This document shows positions 1 to 8,490 of a stretch of DNA of 64,000 nt, piece after piece. Made by a program: the position numbers and the translations under genes. Under the pieces are notes generated by a model. It was not told the DNA's origin and ran no database searches. It worked only from the letters and a program-made list of their open reading frames with translations. The stretch's first letter is position 1. The number at the start of each line of letters is the position of its first letter. Origin of the DNA: an uncultured Gemmiger sp. (GTDB lineage Bacteria; Bacillota; Clostridia; Oscillospirales; Ruminococcaceae); assembly GCA_949295035.1 (NCBI GenBank), contig CASFJO010000001.1:62001-126000 (forward strand), written 5' to 3'.

Positions 1-222
1 ATCCAGCCGGGCCAGCCGCCGCACATAGCTGTCCGGCCCGATATCGGCCAGCGTGGTGCCGCTGACCGCTTCTTTGGCCAGCGCCGTGCCCAGCCGGGCC
101 GCCAGATATTCGCCTACCGCCCAGCCACCCGAGGCCTCGCCCCGGGCCACCGAGGAGCCCAGCACCGCGATGCAGCCGCCCGCCAAAGATCCCGGCCGCG
201 TCGCCTTGCTCCCGCCGCTCAT
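1..222 (-). CDS. SGNH/GDSL-type hydrolase, N-terminal part (runs off window)
   Basis: This reading frame is open from an ATG at 222 to the window edge, giving 74 residues of a longer protein. The segment IAVLGSSVARGEASGGW resembles block I of SGNH hydrolases, with the nucleophile Ser in the GSS context, and AVSGTTLADI resembles the region after it. Such enzymes usually deacylate carbohydrates or lipids. The ATG overlaps the TGA of the upstream LacI-type gene by 4 bp (ATGA), so the two are probably translationally coupled. No signal peptide is visible, suggesting a cytoplasmic enzyme that removes acyl groups from an imported sugar. That role is inference; most of the protein lies outside the window. 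Confidence 0.6.
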   Translation of the reverse strand, partial: MSGGSKATRPGSLAGGCIAVLGSSVARGEASGGWAVGEYLAARLGTALAKEAVSGTTLADIGPDSYVRRLARLD

Positions 223-1292
223 CGGTCCGCTCCGCGCGGCCCGGTGGAGCCGCGCTGGATCAGCTGCGGGGTGTATTCGATCTTGTTCACCATGGCAGGC
301 TGCGCGGCGGACCGTTTTTCGTTCTGGGCCAGGATCATGTCCACCGCCGACCGGCAGCGGGTATACAGGTGGTGGTCGATGGTGGTCAGCGAGGGGGTGG
401 TGACGCCGGAGGCAAAGATATTGTCGAACCCGCAGACCGAATAATCCCGCGGTACCCGGAACCCTTGGGTCTGCAACTCGTTCAAAATCCCCAGCGCGGT
501 CATGTCGTTGACCCCGATCAGGGCGGTGGCCTCCCCTTTCCGGCGCAAAAATTCCGCCGCCAGACGCCGCCCCACCGCATACTCGTAGGGCAGGCCGTCA
601 TCCTGCATATCGGTCTCGGCCCGCAGATCTTCCACAATGGCCTCCAGCGCGTTGGTGAGGCCGTGGGATTCCAGTTGTTTGCGGATGCCCTCCAGCCGCT
701 GCCCCCGGGCCAGGGTGAACTGGTTGAACGGCGTGGACAAAAATGCCAGCTTGCGGTGGCCCAGCTGATACAGGTGCTCAGCCAGCATCGCCCCCGCGTT
801 CACATTGCTCAATTCAATGGAGCAGATCGCCATATCCTCCTGCTTTTCTCCAATGAGCACCACCGGCGTAGTGGCCGAGACCTGCTCGATCAGGTGGGGA
901 AAACTGGGCAAAAAGGTATAGATGACCCCGTCTACATGGCCCCCCAAGAAAGTATCCAAATAGTATTTTTCTAAATCAGATTTACGAAACGTATTGCAAA
1001 CAATGACCCGATAGCCCAGCGAATCCGCATAGTCCTCCACCGCCTGGATCAGTTCGGAATAATAGGGATTGGTGAGGGTGGGGGTCAGCACCAGCAGCAT
1101 ACGGCTGCTTTTTTTGGGCGGCCGTTTTTTGCGCCGCGGCAGCTCATACCCCAGTTCCTGCGCGGCGGCAAACACCTTTTCCTTGGTCTCGCTGCTGAAG
1201 GTGATCTTATCGCTGTTGTTCAGGATCAGGGATACGGTGGCCTGGGATACGCCCGCCAGCCGTGCAACATCCTGCGAAGTGGCTTTTTTCAT
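219..1292 (-). CDS. LacI-family transcriptional repressor
   Basis: A 357-residue LacI/GalR-type regulator. The N-terminus carries the helix-turn-helix (ATSQDVARLAGVSQATVSLI, residues 4-23). A basic, Pro-rich linker (PRRKKRPPKK) replaces the usual hinge helix, and a periplasmic-binding-protein-like effector domain follows (LLVLTPTLTNPYYSEL onward). The start at 1292 was chosen because AAAGGAG lies about 10 nt upstream; an in-frame ATG at 1376 would add residues unlike the family and would overlap the promoter. The gene is divergent from the kinase operon at 1528 and coupled to the SGNH hydrolase gene downstream. Candidate operators with ACTAATA overlap its own -10 element and occur at three other promoters of the locus, so autoregulation and local control are likely. 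The effector is unknown. Confidence 0.9.
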   Translation of the reverse strand: MKKATSQDVARLAGVSQATVSLILNNSDKITFSSETKEKVFAAAQELGYELPRRKKRPPKKSSRMLLVLTPTLTNPYYSELIQAVEDYADSLGYRVIVCNTFRKSDLEKYYLDTFLGGHVDGVIYTFLPSFPHLIEQVSATTPVVLIGEKQEDMAICSIELSNVNAGAMLAEHLYQLGHRKLAFLSTPFNQFTLARGQRLEGIRKQLESHGLTNALEAIVEDLRAETDMQDDGLPYEYAVGRRLAAEFLRRKGEATALIGVNDMTALGILNELQTQGFRVPRDYSVCGFDNIFASGVTTPSLTTIDHHLYTRCRSAVDMILAQNEKRSAAQPAMVNKIEYTPQLIQRGSTGPRGADR

Positions 1293-1322
1293 AGGCCGGG
1301 ATTCTCCTTTTAATAATATAAC

Positions 1323-1334
1323 ACTAATATTATA
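1323..1334. promoter_or_regulatory. candidate LacI-type operator overlapping the repressor's -10
   Basis: ACTAATATTATA matches 10 of 12 bases of the perfect palindrome ACTAATATTAGT at 12200. It overlaps the -10 hexamer of the repressor gene's own promoter, a position suited to negative autoregulation. Confidence 0.5.
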
Positions 1335-1357
1335 AAAGAACTTATGGGAAAAGTCAA
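1329..1357 (-). promoter_or_regulatory. sigma-A-type promoter of the LacI repressor gene
   Basis: On the minus strand TTGACT (1352-1357) and TATAAT (1329-1334) are separated by 17 bp. Transcription would start about 30 nt upstream of the chosen ATG. Confidence 0.65.
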
Positions 1358-1412
1358 ACAAACTGCCCAAATTCACAAAAAATCTTTTGGCACGGATAGT
1401 GGCGGAATCCTA

Positions 1413-1441
1413 TTGACACAATGCATTTGCGGGCATATACT
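1413..1441 (+). promoter_or_regulatory. sigma-A-type promoter of the kinase/aldolase operon
   Basis: TTGACA (1413-1418), a 17-bp spacer and TATACT (1436-1441). The element continues as TATACTGTAGAT, a 12-mer repeated exactly at the promoter of the ABC operon (12104-12115). Start of transcription would be near 1448. Confidence 0.75.
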
Positions 1442-1471
1442 GTAGATGTTATAATTTATTTATAGTCTATT

Positions 1472-1486
1472 ATTATTACTAATAAT
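1472..1486. promoter_or_regulatory. candidate LacI-type operator downstream of the kinase-operon promoter
   Basis: ATTATTACTAATAAT is a perfect 15-bp inverted repeat with a central C. It contains the heptamer ACTAATA and lies about 25-40 bp after the predicted transcription start, where a repressor would block elongation. Confidence 0.5.
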
Positions 1487-1527
1487 TTCAACTGGTGATG
1501 CTCACGGTAAAGGCGGTGTGAACAGCT

Positions 1528-2535
1528 ATGGAAAACACGTGCGACGCCCGGCGGCACAAAAACGGCATGATTTTGGCGCTGGGAGAACTTTTGATCGATC
1601 TGATCCCGGCACGCGACGGGATGCGCCTGGAGGACGAAGGTCCGGTGATCAAAACGGCCAGCGGCTCCGCCGGCATTTTTGCCTGCGCGGCAGCCCTGCT
1701 GGGCGGCAACAGCGGCTTTATCGGCAAGGTAGGGCAGGACAGCCTGAGCCGCATGGCTACCCACACCCTGCATGCGCAAGGTGTGGATATATCCCACCTG
1801 GTGCAGGCGGAGGAGGGGCAGCTGGGGCTGGCGTTTCTGGAGTATCTGCCCGAGGGGCGCAACTATCAGTACTATCGCAAAAACTCGGTGGGCAGCACCC
1901 TTTGCGCCGAAGACCTGGACGAAGCCTACATCGCCGCGGCGTTCGCGATCCACTTTCCGGGCATGCTGCTGGAGCTGACCCCCCAGATGCGCGGCGCCTG
2001 CCAAAAGGCGGTGGAGATCGCCAGGGCCAACGGGGTACTGGTGTCCTTTGACCCGAACATCCGCCGGGAACTGACCAGCAACGACGCCGCGCGGGAGCGG
2101 ATGCTCTGGGCGGTGCGCAGCGCGGATATCGTGGCCCCCACCCTGGAAGAAGGCCGGATCGTGACCGGCGAACAGACGATCGGGGCGGTGCTGCGGGCGC
2201 TGCACGCCATGGGGCCCCGGGTGGTGGCCCTGACCCGGGATAAAGATGGGGCGGTGCTCAGCCGGGACGGGCTGGTGGCCTTTGCCCCGGGCATCGACCA
2301 GCCGCCCGTTGATCCTACCGGCGCGGGAGATACCCTGGCCGCCGCCCTCTGCGTGGGGGTGCGGGAGGATATGGACCTGGCCCGGCTGGCCTGCTTCTGC
2401 AACTGCGCGGGGACCCTGGCCATCCGGTACAAGGGCGCGATCGGCATGGCGCTGCCCACCCGGGCGGAGGTGGAAACGCTGATGGCCTCGGGCGCCTGCC
2501 CGGTGACCACCACCCGGCTGGACGAACTGACATGA
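1528..2535 (+). CDS. PfkB-family carbohydrate kinase
   Basis: A 335-residue ribokinase/PfkB-fold sugar kinase. The N-terminal family signature is ILALGELLIDLIPA; the catalytic signature DPTGAGDTLAAAL near residues 258-270 holds the anion-hole GAGD with the catalytic Asp. The ATG at 1528 is preceded by AAAGGCGGTG; an ATG at 1567, just before ILALGELLIDL, is an alternative start. It heads an operon with an HpcH/HpaI aldolase (22-bp gap) and a D-2-hydroxyacid dehydrogenase. Pairing with a pyruvate aldolase suggests a 2-keto-3-deoxy-sugar-acid kinase, but fructokinase-like activity cannot be excluded. Cytoplasmic. The substrate is inference. Confidence 0.88.
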   Translation: MENTCDARRHKNGMILALGELLIDLIPARDGMRLEDEGPVIKTASGSAGIFACAAALLGGNSGFIGKVGQDSLSRMATHTLHAQGVDISHLVQAEEGQLGLAFLEYLPEGRNYQYYRKNSVGSTLCAEDLDEAYIAAAFAIHFPGMLLELTPQMRGACQKAVEIARANGVLVSFDPNIRRELTSNDAARERMLWAVRSADIVAPTLEEGRIVTGEQTIGAVLRALHAMGPRVVALTRDKDGAVLSRDGLVAFAPGIDQPPVDPTGAGDTLAAALCVGVREDMDLARLACFCNCAGTLAIRYKGAIGMALPTRAEVETLMASGACPVTTTRLDELT

Positions 2536-2557
2536 GCAAAGAAAAAGGAGAGTTTCT

Positions 2558-3322
2558 ATGAACGGACTGAAACAGCGGCTGCGGGCGGGTGAACAGATCC
2601 TGGGCACGATGGTGACCACCTTCACCAGCCCGGACATTGCCCGGCTTTTGCAGAACGCGGGATTTGACTATTTTATCATAGACTGTGAACACGGGGCCTT
2701 CACCACCCGGGAGGTGGCCAACATTCTGGCCGAGGCCCGGGGCATTGGCCTGCCGGGGCTGGTGCGCATCCCCGAGATGCGGCGGGAACATGCGCTGAAG
2801 TTCATGGAGATGGGGGCCGCGGGCCTGCTGCTGCCCAACACCGAATCAGCCGAACAGGCCCGGATGCTGGTGGACTGCGTAAAGTACGCGCCGATGGGGC
2901 ACCGGGGGGTGTCCCTCTCCCGGCCGCACACCGATTTCAAAAAGGTCAACGGCCCGGAGTACATGAAACAGGCCAACGAGGACTCTCTGCTGCTGTGCCA
3001 GATCGAATCCCGGGCCGGCGTGGAGCATATCGAGGAGATCCTGGCGGTGGAGGGCATCGACGTGGCCTTTATCGGCCCCAACGATATGACCCAGGATTAC
3101 GGCAAGCTGGACCGGTTCGACGACCCGGAGATCGTGGCCGCCTTTGAGCGGGTGATCGCCGCGGCCAAAAAGGCGGGCAAGTTCTCCGGCGTGCATTTTG
3201 GCAGCGCCGGACCGCTGAAGCCCTGGCTGAGCCGGGGGATGCAGTGCAATCTTTGGAACAGCGACGCCGGACTGCTGAGCCTGGGCGCGGCGACCGGCCT
3301 GGCCGGGCTGAAAGGAGAATGA
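2558..3322 (+). CDS. HpcH/HpaI-family (class II pyruvate) aldolase
   Basis: A 254-residue metal-dependent aldolase of the 2-dehydro-3-deoxyglucarate / 2-keto-3-deoxy-L-rhamnonate aldolase group, which splits 2-keto-3-deoxy acids into pyruvate and an aldehyde. Family motifs are in order: DCEHG (residues 42-46), VRIPE with the substrate-binding Arg, the metal ligand Glu in QIES, and GPNDM with the second metal ligand Asp. Its length equals that of typical family members. AAAGGAG precedes the ATG at a good distance. It lies between a PfkB kinase and a hydroxyacid dehydrogenase that could reduce the aldehyde-derived or hydroxypyruvate-type product. The exact substrate is not resolvable. Confidence 0.88.
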   Translation: MNGLKQRLRAGEQILGTMVTTFTSPDIARLLQNAGFDYFIIDCEHGAFTTREVANILAEARGIGLPGLVRIPEMRREHALKFMEMGAAGLLLPNTESAEQARMLVDCVKYAPMGHRGVSLSRPHTDFKKVNGPEYMKQANEDSLLLCQIESRAGVEHIEEILAVEGIDVAFIGPNDMTQDYGKLDRFDDPEIVAAFERVIAAAKKAGKFSGVHFGSAGPLKPWLSRGMQCNLWNSDAGLLSLGAATGLAGLKGE

Positions 3323-3326
3323 GCCC

Positions 3327-4283
3327 ATGAAGATCGTGATTCTGGACGGATACACCGAAAACCCCGGCGATCTGAGTTGGGCCGGATTTGAGGCCCTGGG
3401 TGAGGTAACGGTCTATGACCGCACCTTTACGTCGGATATCCTGGCCCGGGCCAAGGGCGCGGATGTGCTTCTCACCAACAAGACCCCTCTCTCCGCCGAA
3501 ACGCTGTCCGCCCTGGCGCCGGAGCTGCGATACATCGGAGTGCTGGCCACCGGCTACAACGTGGTGGACATCGCCGCCGCCCGGGCCCAGGGGGTGCCGG
3601 TCTGCAACATTCCCACCTACGGCACTGCCGCGGTGGCCCAGTTCGTTATGGCGCTGCTGCTGGAACTGTGCCATCATGTGGGGGATCACAGCCGGTCTGT
3701 CAAAGCCGGAGACTGGAGCCGCTGCCCGGATTTCTGCTACTGGAACAGCCCGCTGATCGAGTTGGCGGGCAAGACCTTCGGGGTGATCGGGTATGGCCGG
3801 ATCGGCCGGGCCACCGCCCGGCTCGCCGCCGCCTTCGGCATGGAGGTGCTTGCCTATGACGCCCATGCGGCCGGTATGGATGAGGTGGCCCGGATGGTGC
3901 CGCTGGAGGAACTGCTGGCGGCAAGCGACGTGATCAGCCTGCACTGCCCGCTGTTTGAGAGCAACCGGGGCATGATCAACCGGGAAAGCATCGCCCGCAT
4001 GAAGAACGGCGTGCTGCTGATCAACACCTCCCGGGGGCCCCTGGTCGACGAAACCGCCCTGGCCGAGGCGCTGCGTACCGGCAAGGTGGCGGGCGCGGGC
4101 CTGGACGTGCTGGAGGTCGAACCCGCCCGCCCGGACAATCCCCTGCTGGCCGAGCCCCATTGTCTCATCACCCCCCACATCGCCTGGGCGCCCAAAGAGA
4201 GCCGCCAGAGGCTGATGGATATCGCGGTGGACAACCTGACCGCCTGGCTGGGCGGCAAGCCGCAGAATGTTGTCAATCCCTGA
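3327..4283 (+). CDS. D-2-hydroxyacid dehydrogenase (glycerate dehydrogenase-like)
   Basis: A 318-residue NAD-dependent D-2-hydroxyacid dehydrogenase of the SerA/HprA type. It has the nucleotide-binding GYGRIG motif. The catalytic triad is visible as Arg in NTSRGPLVDE, Glu in DVLEVEP and His in TPHIAWAP. Overall similarity is greatest to hydroxypyruvate reductase/glycerate dehydrogenase. AAAGGAG sits 9 nt before the ATG, and the gap to the aldolase gene is only 4 bp. It is the last gene of its operon; a perfect hairpin terminator follows. In context it may reduce a 2-keto acid or hydroxypyruvate produced by the aldolase branch; that is inference. Confidence 0.88.
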   Translation: MKIVILDGYTENPGDLSWAGFEALGEVTVYDRTFTSDILARAKGADVLLTNKTPLSAETLSALAPELRYIGVLATGYNVVDIAAARAQGVPVCNIPTYGTAAVAQFVMALLLELCHHVGDHSRSVKAGDWSRCPDFCYWNSPLIELAGKTFGVIGYGRIGRATARLAAAFGMEVLAYDAHAAGMDEVARMVPLEELLAASDVISLHCPLFESNRGMINRESIARMKNGVLLINTSRGPLVDETALAEALRTGKVAGAGLDVLEVEPARPDNPLLAEPHCLITPHIAWAPKESRQRLMDIAVDNLTAWLGGKPQNVVNP

Positions 4284-4308
4284 ACGATCCCCTCACTTTC
4301 ATCCCACG

Positions 4309-4340
4309 AAAAAGGACGCGCCCGCGGGCGCGTCCTTTTT
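4309..4340. terminator. bidirectional rho-independent terminator
   Basis: A perfect inverted repeat around GGACGCGCCCGCGGGCGCGT, flanked by A5 and T5, between convergent genes ending at 4283 and 4362. It should work on both strands. Confidence 0.9.
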
Positions 4341-4361
4341 CGTTCCGGTCAAAAAGCAGGC

Positions 4362-5492
4362 TTACAGTTCCACCACCCGGCGCTGGGTGTAGGATTCCAG
4401 CGCGGCGGTGAGCAGCTGATGGCTGCGCAGGGCCTCGTCGGGGTCAAAGCAGCCGAAGGAGCAGTCCAGCCCCCGCAGTTCGCTCACAAAAGCGGCGAAC
4501 ATCTGCAGCAGCGAGTCGGAGAACCCAAACTCAAAGATCGAGCCGGTGATGGTGGGATACAGGGTCTTTTGCCCCACCACCAGCCGGGCCCAGGCCTGCT
4601 CCCGGCCCACCGCCTGGGTATAGCGGATGGCGTTGGGATCGTCGGTGGAAAATCTGGCCGACATCTTCAGGCCGTAGATCTCATACTCCACCGTGTTGGT
4701 GCAGCCGGGGGCCATCCGCTTCATCTCCAGCTGCATGGGGAACCGGTCGCCGGCGGCGTTTTCCGCCTCGCAGAGCAGGATGGCATTGTCCCAGGTCTCG
4801 CAGGGCACCGGCTCGCCCTTTTCGTTGGGGCGGGTGGGCACCAGGTTGGCCAGCTGGGCGCTGACAGTGCGGGGAAACATCCCCAGCCGGAAGGGCAGGT
4901 GCTGAGTGTGGATGCCCAGGTCGCCCATACAGCCGTAGTCCCCGTTGGCGGCGCGGGTGCGCTTCCAGTTGATGGGTTTGTTCAGGTCCATATCGGAGGA
5001 GTGCTTGATGGCGAACCGGGCCTCGATGATCTGGCCGAAGGCCCCTTCCCGGTACCAGCGCACCATCTGCTGCACCGCCGGGTAGTACGGGAACTCGCTG
5101 GCGCACCGCACAAACACCTGCGGATTCTCCGCCATGGCCTGGCGGATGGTCTCGCAGGCGGCCAGGTCCATGCCGAAGGGCTTTTCCCCCAGCAGATGCT
5201 TGCCCGCCCGGATCACGTCGCTGTATACCTGGGCGTGCAGGTGGTGGGGCACCGCGCAGTATACCGCCTCCACCTCCGGGTTGGCCAGCAGTTCTTTATA
5301 ATCGGCGTAGAAATATTTTGTGTCCGGCACCTGTCGGAACCAGTCCCGGTTGGCCTGGTTCAGGTCGCAGGCCGCCACGATCACCGGGCGGGGCAGATCG
5401 GCGGCCAGATGCAGCCACCGCATGGACACGCTGGCAAACTCCCGGCCCATCAGGCCGCATCCGATCACCCCAAAACGCACAGGCTGTTTCAT
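4362..5492 (-). CDS. Gfo/Idh/MocA-family oxidoreductase
   Basis: A 376-residue NAD(P)-dependent sugar or cyclitol dehydrogenase. The Rossmann motif GVIGCGLMG lies near the N-terminus and the family EKPFG motif carries the conserved Lys. A C-terminal alpha/beta substrate domain follows. Its ATG overlaps the TGA of the aminotransferase-like gene upstream by 4 bp. It is the last gene of the minus-strand catabolic operon, and a shared terminator lies beyond its stop. Oxidation of a sugar or inositol-like compound to a keto sugar is typical for the family; the substrate here is unknown. Confidence 0.88.
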   Translation of the reverse strand: MKQPVRFGVIGCGLMGREFASVSMRWLHLAADLPRPVIVAACDLNQANRDWFRQVPDTKYFYADYKELLANPEVEAVYCAVPHHLHAQVYSDVIRAGKHLLGEKPFGMDLAACETIRQAMAENPQVFVRCASEFPYYPAVQQMVRWYREGAFGQIIEARFAIKHSSDMDLNKPINWKRTRAANGDYGCMGDLGIHTQHLPFRLGMFPRTVSAQLANLVPTRPNEKGEPVPCETWDNAILLCEAENAAGDRFPMQLEMKRMAPGCTNTVEYEIYGLKMSARFSTDDPNAIRYTQAVGREQAWARLVVGQKTLYPTITGSIFEFGFSDSLLQMFAAFVSELRGLDCSFGCFDPDEALRSHQLLTAALESYTQRRVVEL

Positions 5493-7048
5493 TGCGCGGC
5501 CTCCTTTCCCCTCTCAAGGGCGGTCAGTTCTTCCTCCATCATCGCCAGCAGCCGGTCGGTCATGGGCTCGGTCAGGATCAGGGGCAGCTTGGCCAGCGCC
5601 ACCGGCGGGCAGTTGGGCTTGTAGGTCTGGGCGCTGATATCCACGCAGCGCTCCTGGTTCATCGCCGTGCAGAAAGCCACCGCGTCCTCCACATTGTCAA
5701 AGCAGAGGGCGGTCATGTGGGCGTCCCCCTCCACCCCGGTGCAGACCGACGGATGCCGGGCGGCCATCTGCGCCGCTTTCTCATGGTATCGGCGGCCTAC
5801 CTGGGTGATGTGGGCCCCGTTGGCGGCGATGAACTCCATGGTGATCAGGTAGGACAGGCTGGCCAGTTCCTCCTGGCCGTTGGTGACCAGCGCGCCGAAC
5901 TGGTTCAGGCTGTCGAACGCGCCGCTGGTCAGGATCTTGCTGGCCGGGTAGCAGCCGCCCGGGAACCCCTTGCCGATGGAGACAAAGTCCGGTGTCAGGC
6001 CGTACTGGCGGAAGAGGAACAGCCCCTCGTACCAGGCGCAGGACTGGATCTCGTCGCAGAGCACCGGTGTGTCGGTCTCCCGGCAGACCCGGTACGCCGC
6101 CCGCAGAAATTCTTCCGACAGGCGGATGCCGCCGTAGTTCATCATCACGATCTCATGGCAGAAGCCGGCCGTCTTGTAGGGGCCCTCGTTCCAGCGGCGC
6201 GCGATGGCCGCAAAAGCGTCCGGGTCGTTGATGGGCACCGATACCACCTTGTACAGTTCAGCCGCGTCGGCCTTTTGGGCAAAGCCGGGCCAGAGCCCCC
6301 GCAGGGTCTGGGCCAGCACGGTGGTGCCGTGGTAGCCGGCGGTGATGCCGCCCGCGTTGTCGGCCATGACCAGGAACACCGGCACCCGGCCTTCATAAAG
6401 GGCGGGCTTGCCGTCGATGGGATAAAACCGGGCCAGCATCATCTTGAGAGCGGCCTCCACCGCCAGGGAGCCGGTCTCCAGGTTGATGACGCAGCTCAAA
6501 ACGCCCGGTTTTTTCTCCCGCAACAGGGCATCCACCGCCGGATCAGCCGGCTCCAGCCCGTTGGCCGCGGCGATGAGCCGCCTCTCCAGCGTGCGGGTGA
6601 TAAAGCCCCGGGTGTTGTTGTGGGTGGCGTTGGGGATGCCCAGCTGTTTGGCCTTTTCCAGCAGGGCGTAGCCCGGAAAGGAATGGCCCAGAGGGATGTG
6701 GTAGTGCTCGCTCTTGGCGGCCAGGTACAGCCGGCCGTCCTCCCCGACCCGGAACGCTCCCAGCCCGCTGAGGGGCGCGGCGCCGCTGTGCTGGGCGGCC
6801 CGGTAGGAATCGGTGGGCGCGCCGTTTTCCCCGTCGGCAAAAGCGGGCACCATCGTCTGCCCCACCCGGCTCATCAGTTCTTCCTGCCGGGCGGCGAAGG
6901 ATCCCGGATAAAACTCCACCTTTTCCTCCGCGATGGCCCGCAAGGCCGCCGGGTCCTCCCCGGTGAGGGCGGCGCGGGCGGCGATGACCCCGTCCAGATA
7001 GGCCCCGTCCAGCAGATCGGCCAGGGACCGGCAAATATTTTGCAGCAT
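5489..7048 (-). CDS. class III aminotransferase-like PLP enzyme
   Basis: A 519-residue fold-type I PLP enzyme resembling class III aminotransferases. CDEIQS (residues 331-336) holds the Asp that contacts the PLP nitrogen, and SIGKGFPGG holds the Schiff-base Lys (about residue 360). It is longer than usual class III enzymes (about 420-450 aa), with an N-terminal extension of roughly 90 residues. The start at 7048 was chosen because AAAGGAG lies 9 nt before it; an ATG 11 codons upstream has no ribosome binding site. It is coupled to the Gfo/Idh gene downstream by ATGA and follows the isomerase gene closely. A dehydrogenase plus aminotransferase pair could act on a keto sugar or amino sugar. Substrate unknown. 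Confidence 0.82.
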   Translation of the reverse strand: MLQNICRSLADLLDGAYLDGVIAARAALTGEDPAALRAIAEEKVEFYPGSFAARQEELMSRVGQTMVPAFADGENGAPTDSYRAAQHSGAAPLSGLGAFRVGEDGRLYLAAKSEHYHIPLGHSFPGYALLEKAKQLGIPNATHNNTRGFITRTLERRLIAAANGLEPADPAVDALLREKKPGVLSCVINLETGSLAVEAALKMMLARFYPIDGKPALYEGRVPVFLVMADNAGGITAGYHGTTVLAQTLRGLWPGFAQKADAAELYKVVSVPINDPDAFAAIARRWNEGPYKTAGFCHEIVMMNYGGIRLSEEFLRAAYRVCRETDTPVLCDEIQSCAWYEGLFLFRQYGLTPDFVSIGKGFPGGCYPASKILTSGAFDSLNQFGALVTNGQEELASLSYLITMEFIAANGAHITQVGRRYHEKAAQMAARHPSVCTGVEGDAHMTALCFDNVEDAVAFCTAMNQERCVDISAQTYKPNCPPVALAKLPLILTEPMTDRLLAMMEEELTALERGKEAAQ

Positions 7049-7077
7049 GGCAAACAACTCCTTTCTAACGATCGGGC

Positions 7078-8472
7078 TCACACCCGGACAAATTCAATGC
7101 CGGCCAGCCGGCAGAGCAGACGGACCCGGGGCTCCGGTGTGCCGGGCACCAGGATCTCGTGATGGGTGCCGCCTTGCTCCAGCCAGGCGGTCACGCAGGG
7201 GCGCACCCCGCTGTCCGGCCGGAAGAACACATACGGCATGTCGCATTGTTTCAGCCCGCACTCGTCCAGCACCCGGCCGGGGGCATAGACCAGCCGGAAC
7301 CGGTCTGCGCCCAGATGCACCAGCGACATCACCGCCATCGGCCCTGGTTCGGGGCAGAAGATGGGGGTAGGCGGGTTGGACAGGCCGCCCTCGTTGAACA
7401 CCCGGTCCATCAAAAAGGGCTTGCGGTCGCGGCGGCAGAGGGCCCAGTTGCCCTCCCCCGCGTGGCAGAAGAGAATGGCCTCCCGGGCCAGGTCCATCAT
7501 GTACATCTCGCTGAAATCCGCCTGCCCGCACAGCCGGATCATGGCGGCCATCCACATGGCGGCGGTGGCGTCCCCCTCGGCGGCATAGCCGTAGCCGTCG
7601 GCCATCAGGCTGGAGGCCGCCAGCAGCGGCAGCTGGGTGAACCGTCCGTCCGCCCCGAACTCCTCAAAATGGGCGGTGTAGCCCGCGTAGCCGCCGGCCT
7701 CCAGATACGCCTTGAACCCCAGGTACATCCGCACCGCCTCGGCGTGGCTCTCCGGGGGCATGGCCGGGTCCACATCGAACACGGTGCGCTCAAAAGCCAC
7801 CCGGTCGGCCACCTGTTCCGGGGTGATGCGGGCGCAGAAGCCCTGCAGGGTGCCCACCGAATCGCTCACGAACTCCGGCCCCAGGGTGCGGAACACCGCC
7901 ATGTCGTCGGTGATCACGTCCCCCATGCCGGGCAGACGGCCCACCACCCCGATCTTCATCCGCTGCATGGCGCGGCGGGTGGCGGCAGCGGCGGCAAAAT
8001 CCGCCACAAAGGCGGCCAGTTCCCCATTGAGCCGGCTGCCCGCGAAAAAGACGCAGGGAATGCCCGCCCGCATCAGGCAGTTGGCGTTGTCCTGGGAGCC
8101 GTGGATGCCCTGATTGATGGTCAGTTCCCACTCGCCGAAGTTCTCCCCCACCGTCTCGTTGGGCTGCACCAGCGCCAGCGCCAGCGGCAGGTGGTTGCGC
8201 TGCATGGCCCGCACCAGGTATTGACCCTGGGAATAACTCAGCAGCAAGATCAGGATGCCGTCCAGTTCCTCAGCGTTATAGCGGGCGGTAAGGGCTTCGA
8301 TCTCAGCCCGGTTGCCCGCCGGGCCGGGAAAGGTAAATTCCGCCGTGCCGTCCAGAGATTCCAGCACCTGCCGCACATAGCGGGTCTGGTGCTCAATAAA
8401 GCCCGGAAACAGGGGCTCATAGCCCTCCAGCATCAGGGCCAGAACACCCAAACGAGGTTTTGACGGGGTCAT
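7078..8472 (-). CDS. L-arabinose/L-fucose isomerase-family protein
   Basis: A 464-residue protein resembling L-arabinose isomerases. INQGIHGSQD (about 119-128) matches the AraA core. Candidate metal ligands are Glu299 in YAAEGD, Glu322 in SEMYMMD, His337 in FCHAGEGN and His437/438 in GTHHEI; their spacing resembles that of E306/E333/H350/H450 in AraA. The enzyme would interconvert an aldose and ketose in the cytoplasm with a divalent metal. AAAGGAG lies 8 nt before the ATG. The next gene upstream encodes an FGGY kinase (18-bp gap), as expected for isomerase-kinase pathways. It is divergent from true AraA, so the sugar may not be arabinose. Confidence 0.8.
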   Translation of the reverse strand: MTPSKPRLGVLALMLEGYEPLFPGFIEHQTRYVRQVLESLDGTAEFTFPGPAGNRAEIEALTARYNAEELDGILILLLSYSQGQYLVRAMQRNHLPLALALVQPNETVGENFGEWELTINQGIHGSQDNANCLMRAGIPCVFFAGSRLNGELAAFVADFAAAAATRRAMQRMKIGVVGRLPGMGDVITDDMAVFRTLGPEFVSDSVGTLQGFCARITPEQVADRVAFERTVFDVDPAMPPESHAEAVRMYLGFKAYLEAGGYAGYTAHFEEFGADGRFTQLPLLAASSLMADGYGYAAEGDATAAMWMAAMIRLCGQADFSEMYMMDLAREAILFCHAGEGNWALCRRDRKPFLMDRVFNEGGLSNPPTPIFCPEPGPMAVMSLVHLGADRFRLVYAPGRVLDECGLKQCDMPYVFFRPDSGVRPCVTAWLEQGGTHHEILVPGTPEPRVRLLCRLAGIEFVRV

Positions 8473-8490
8473 ATCGCACTCTCCTTTCGT

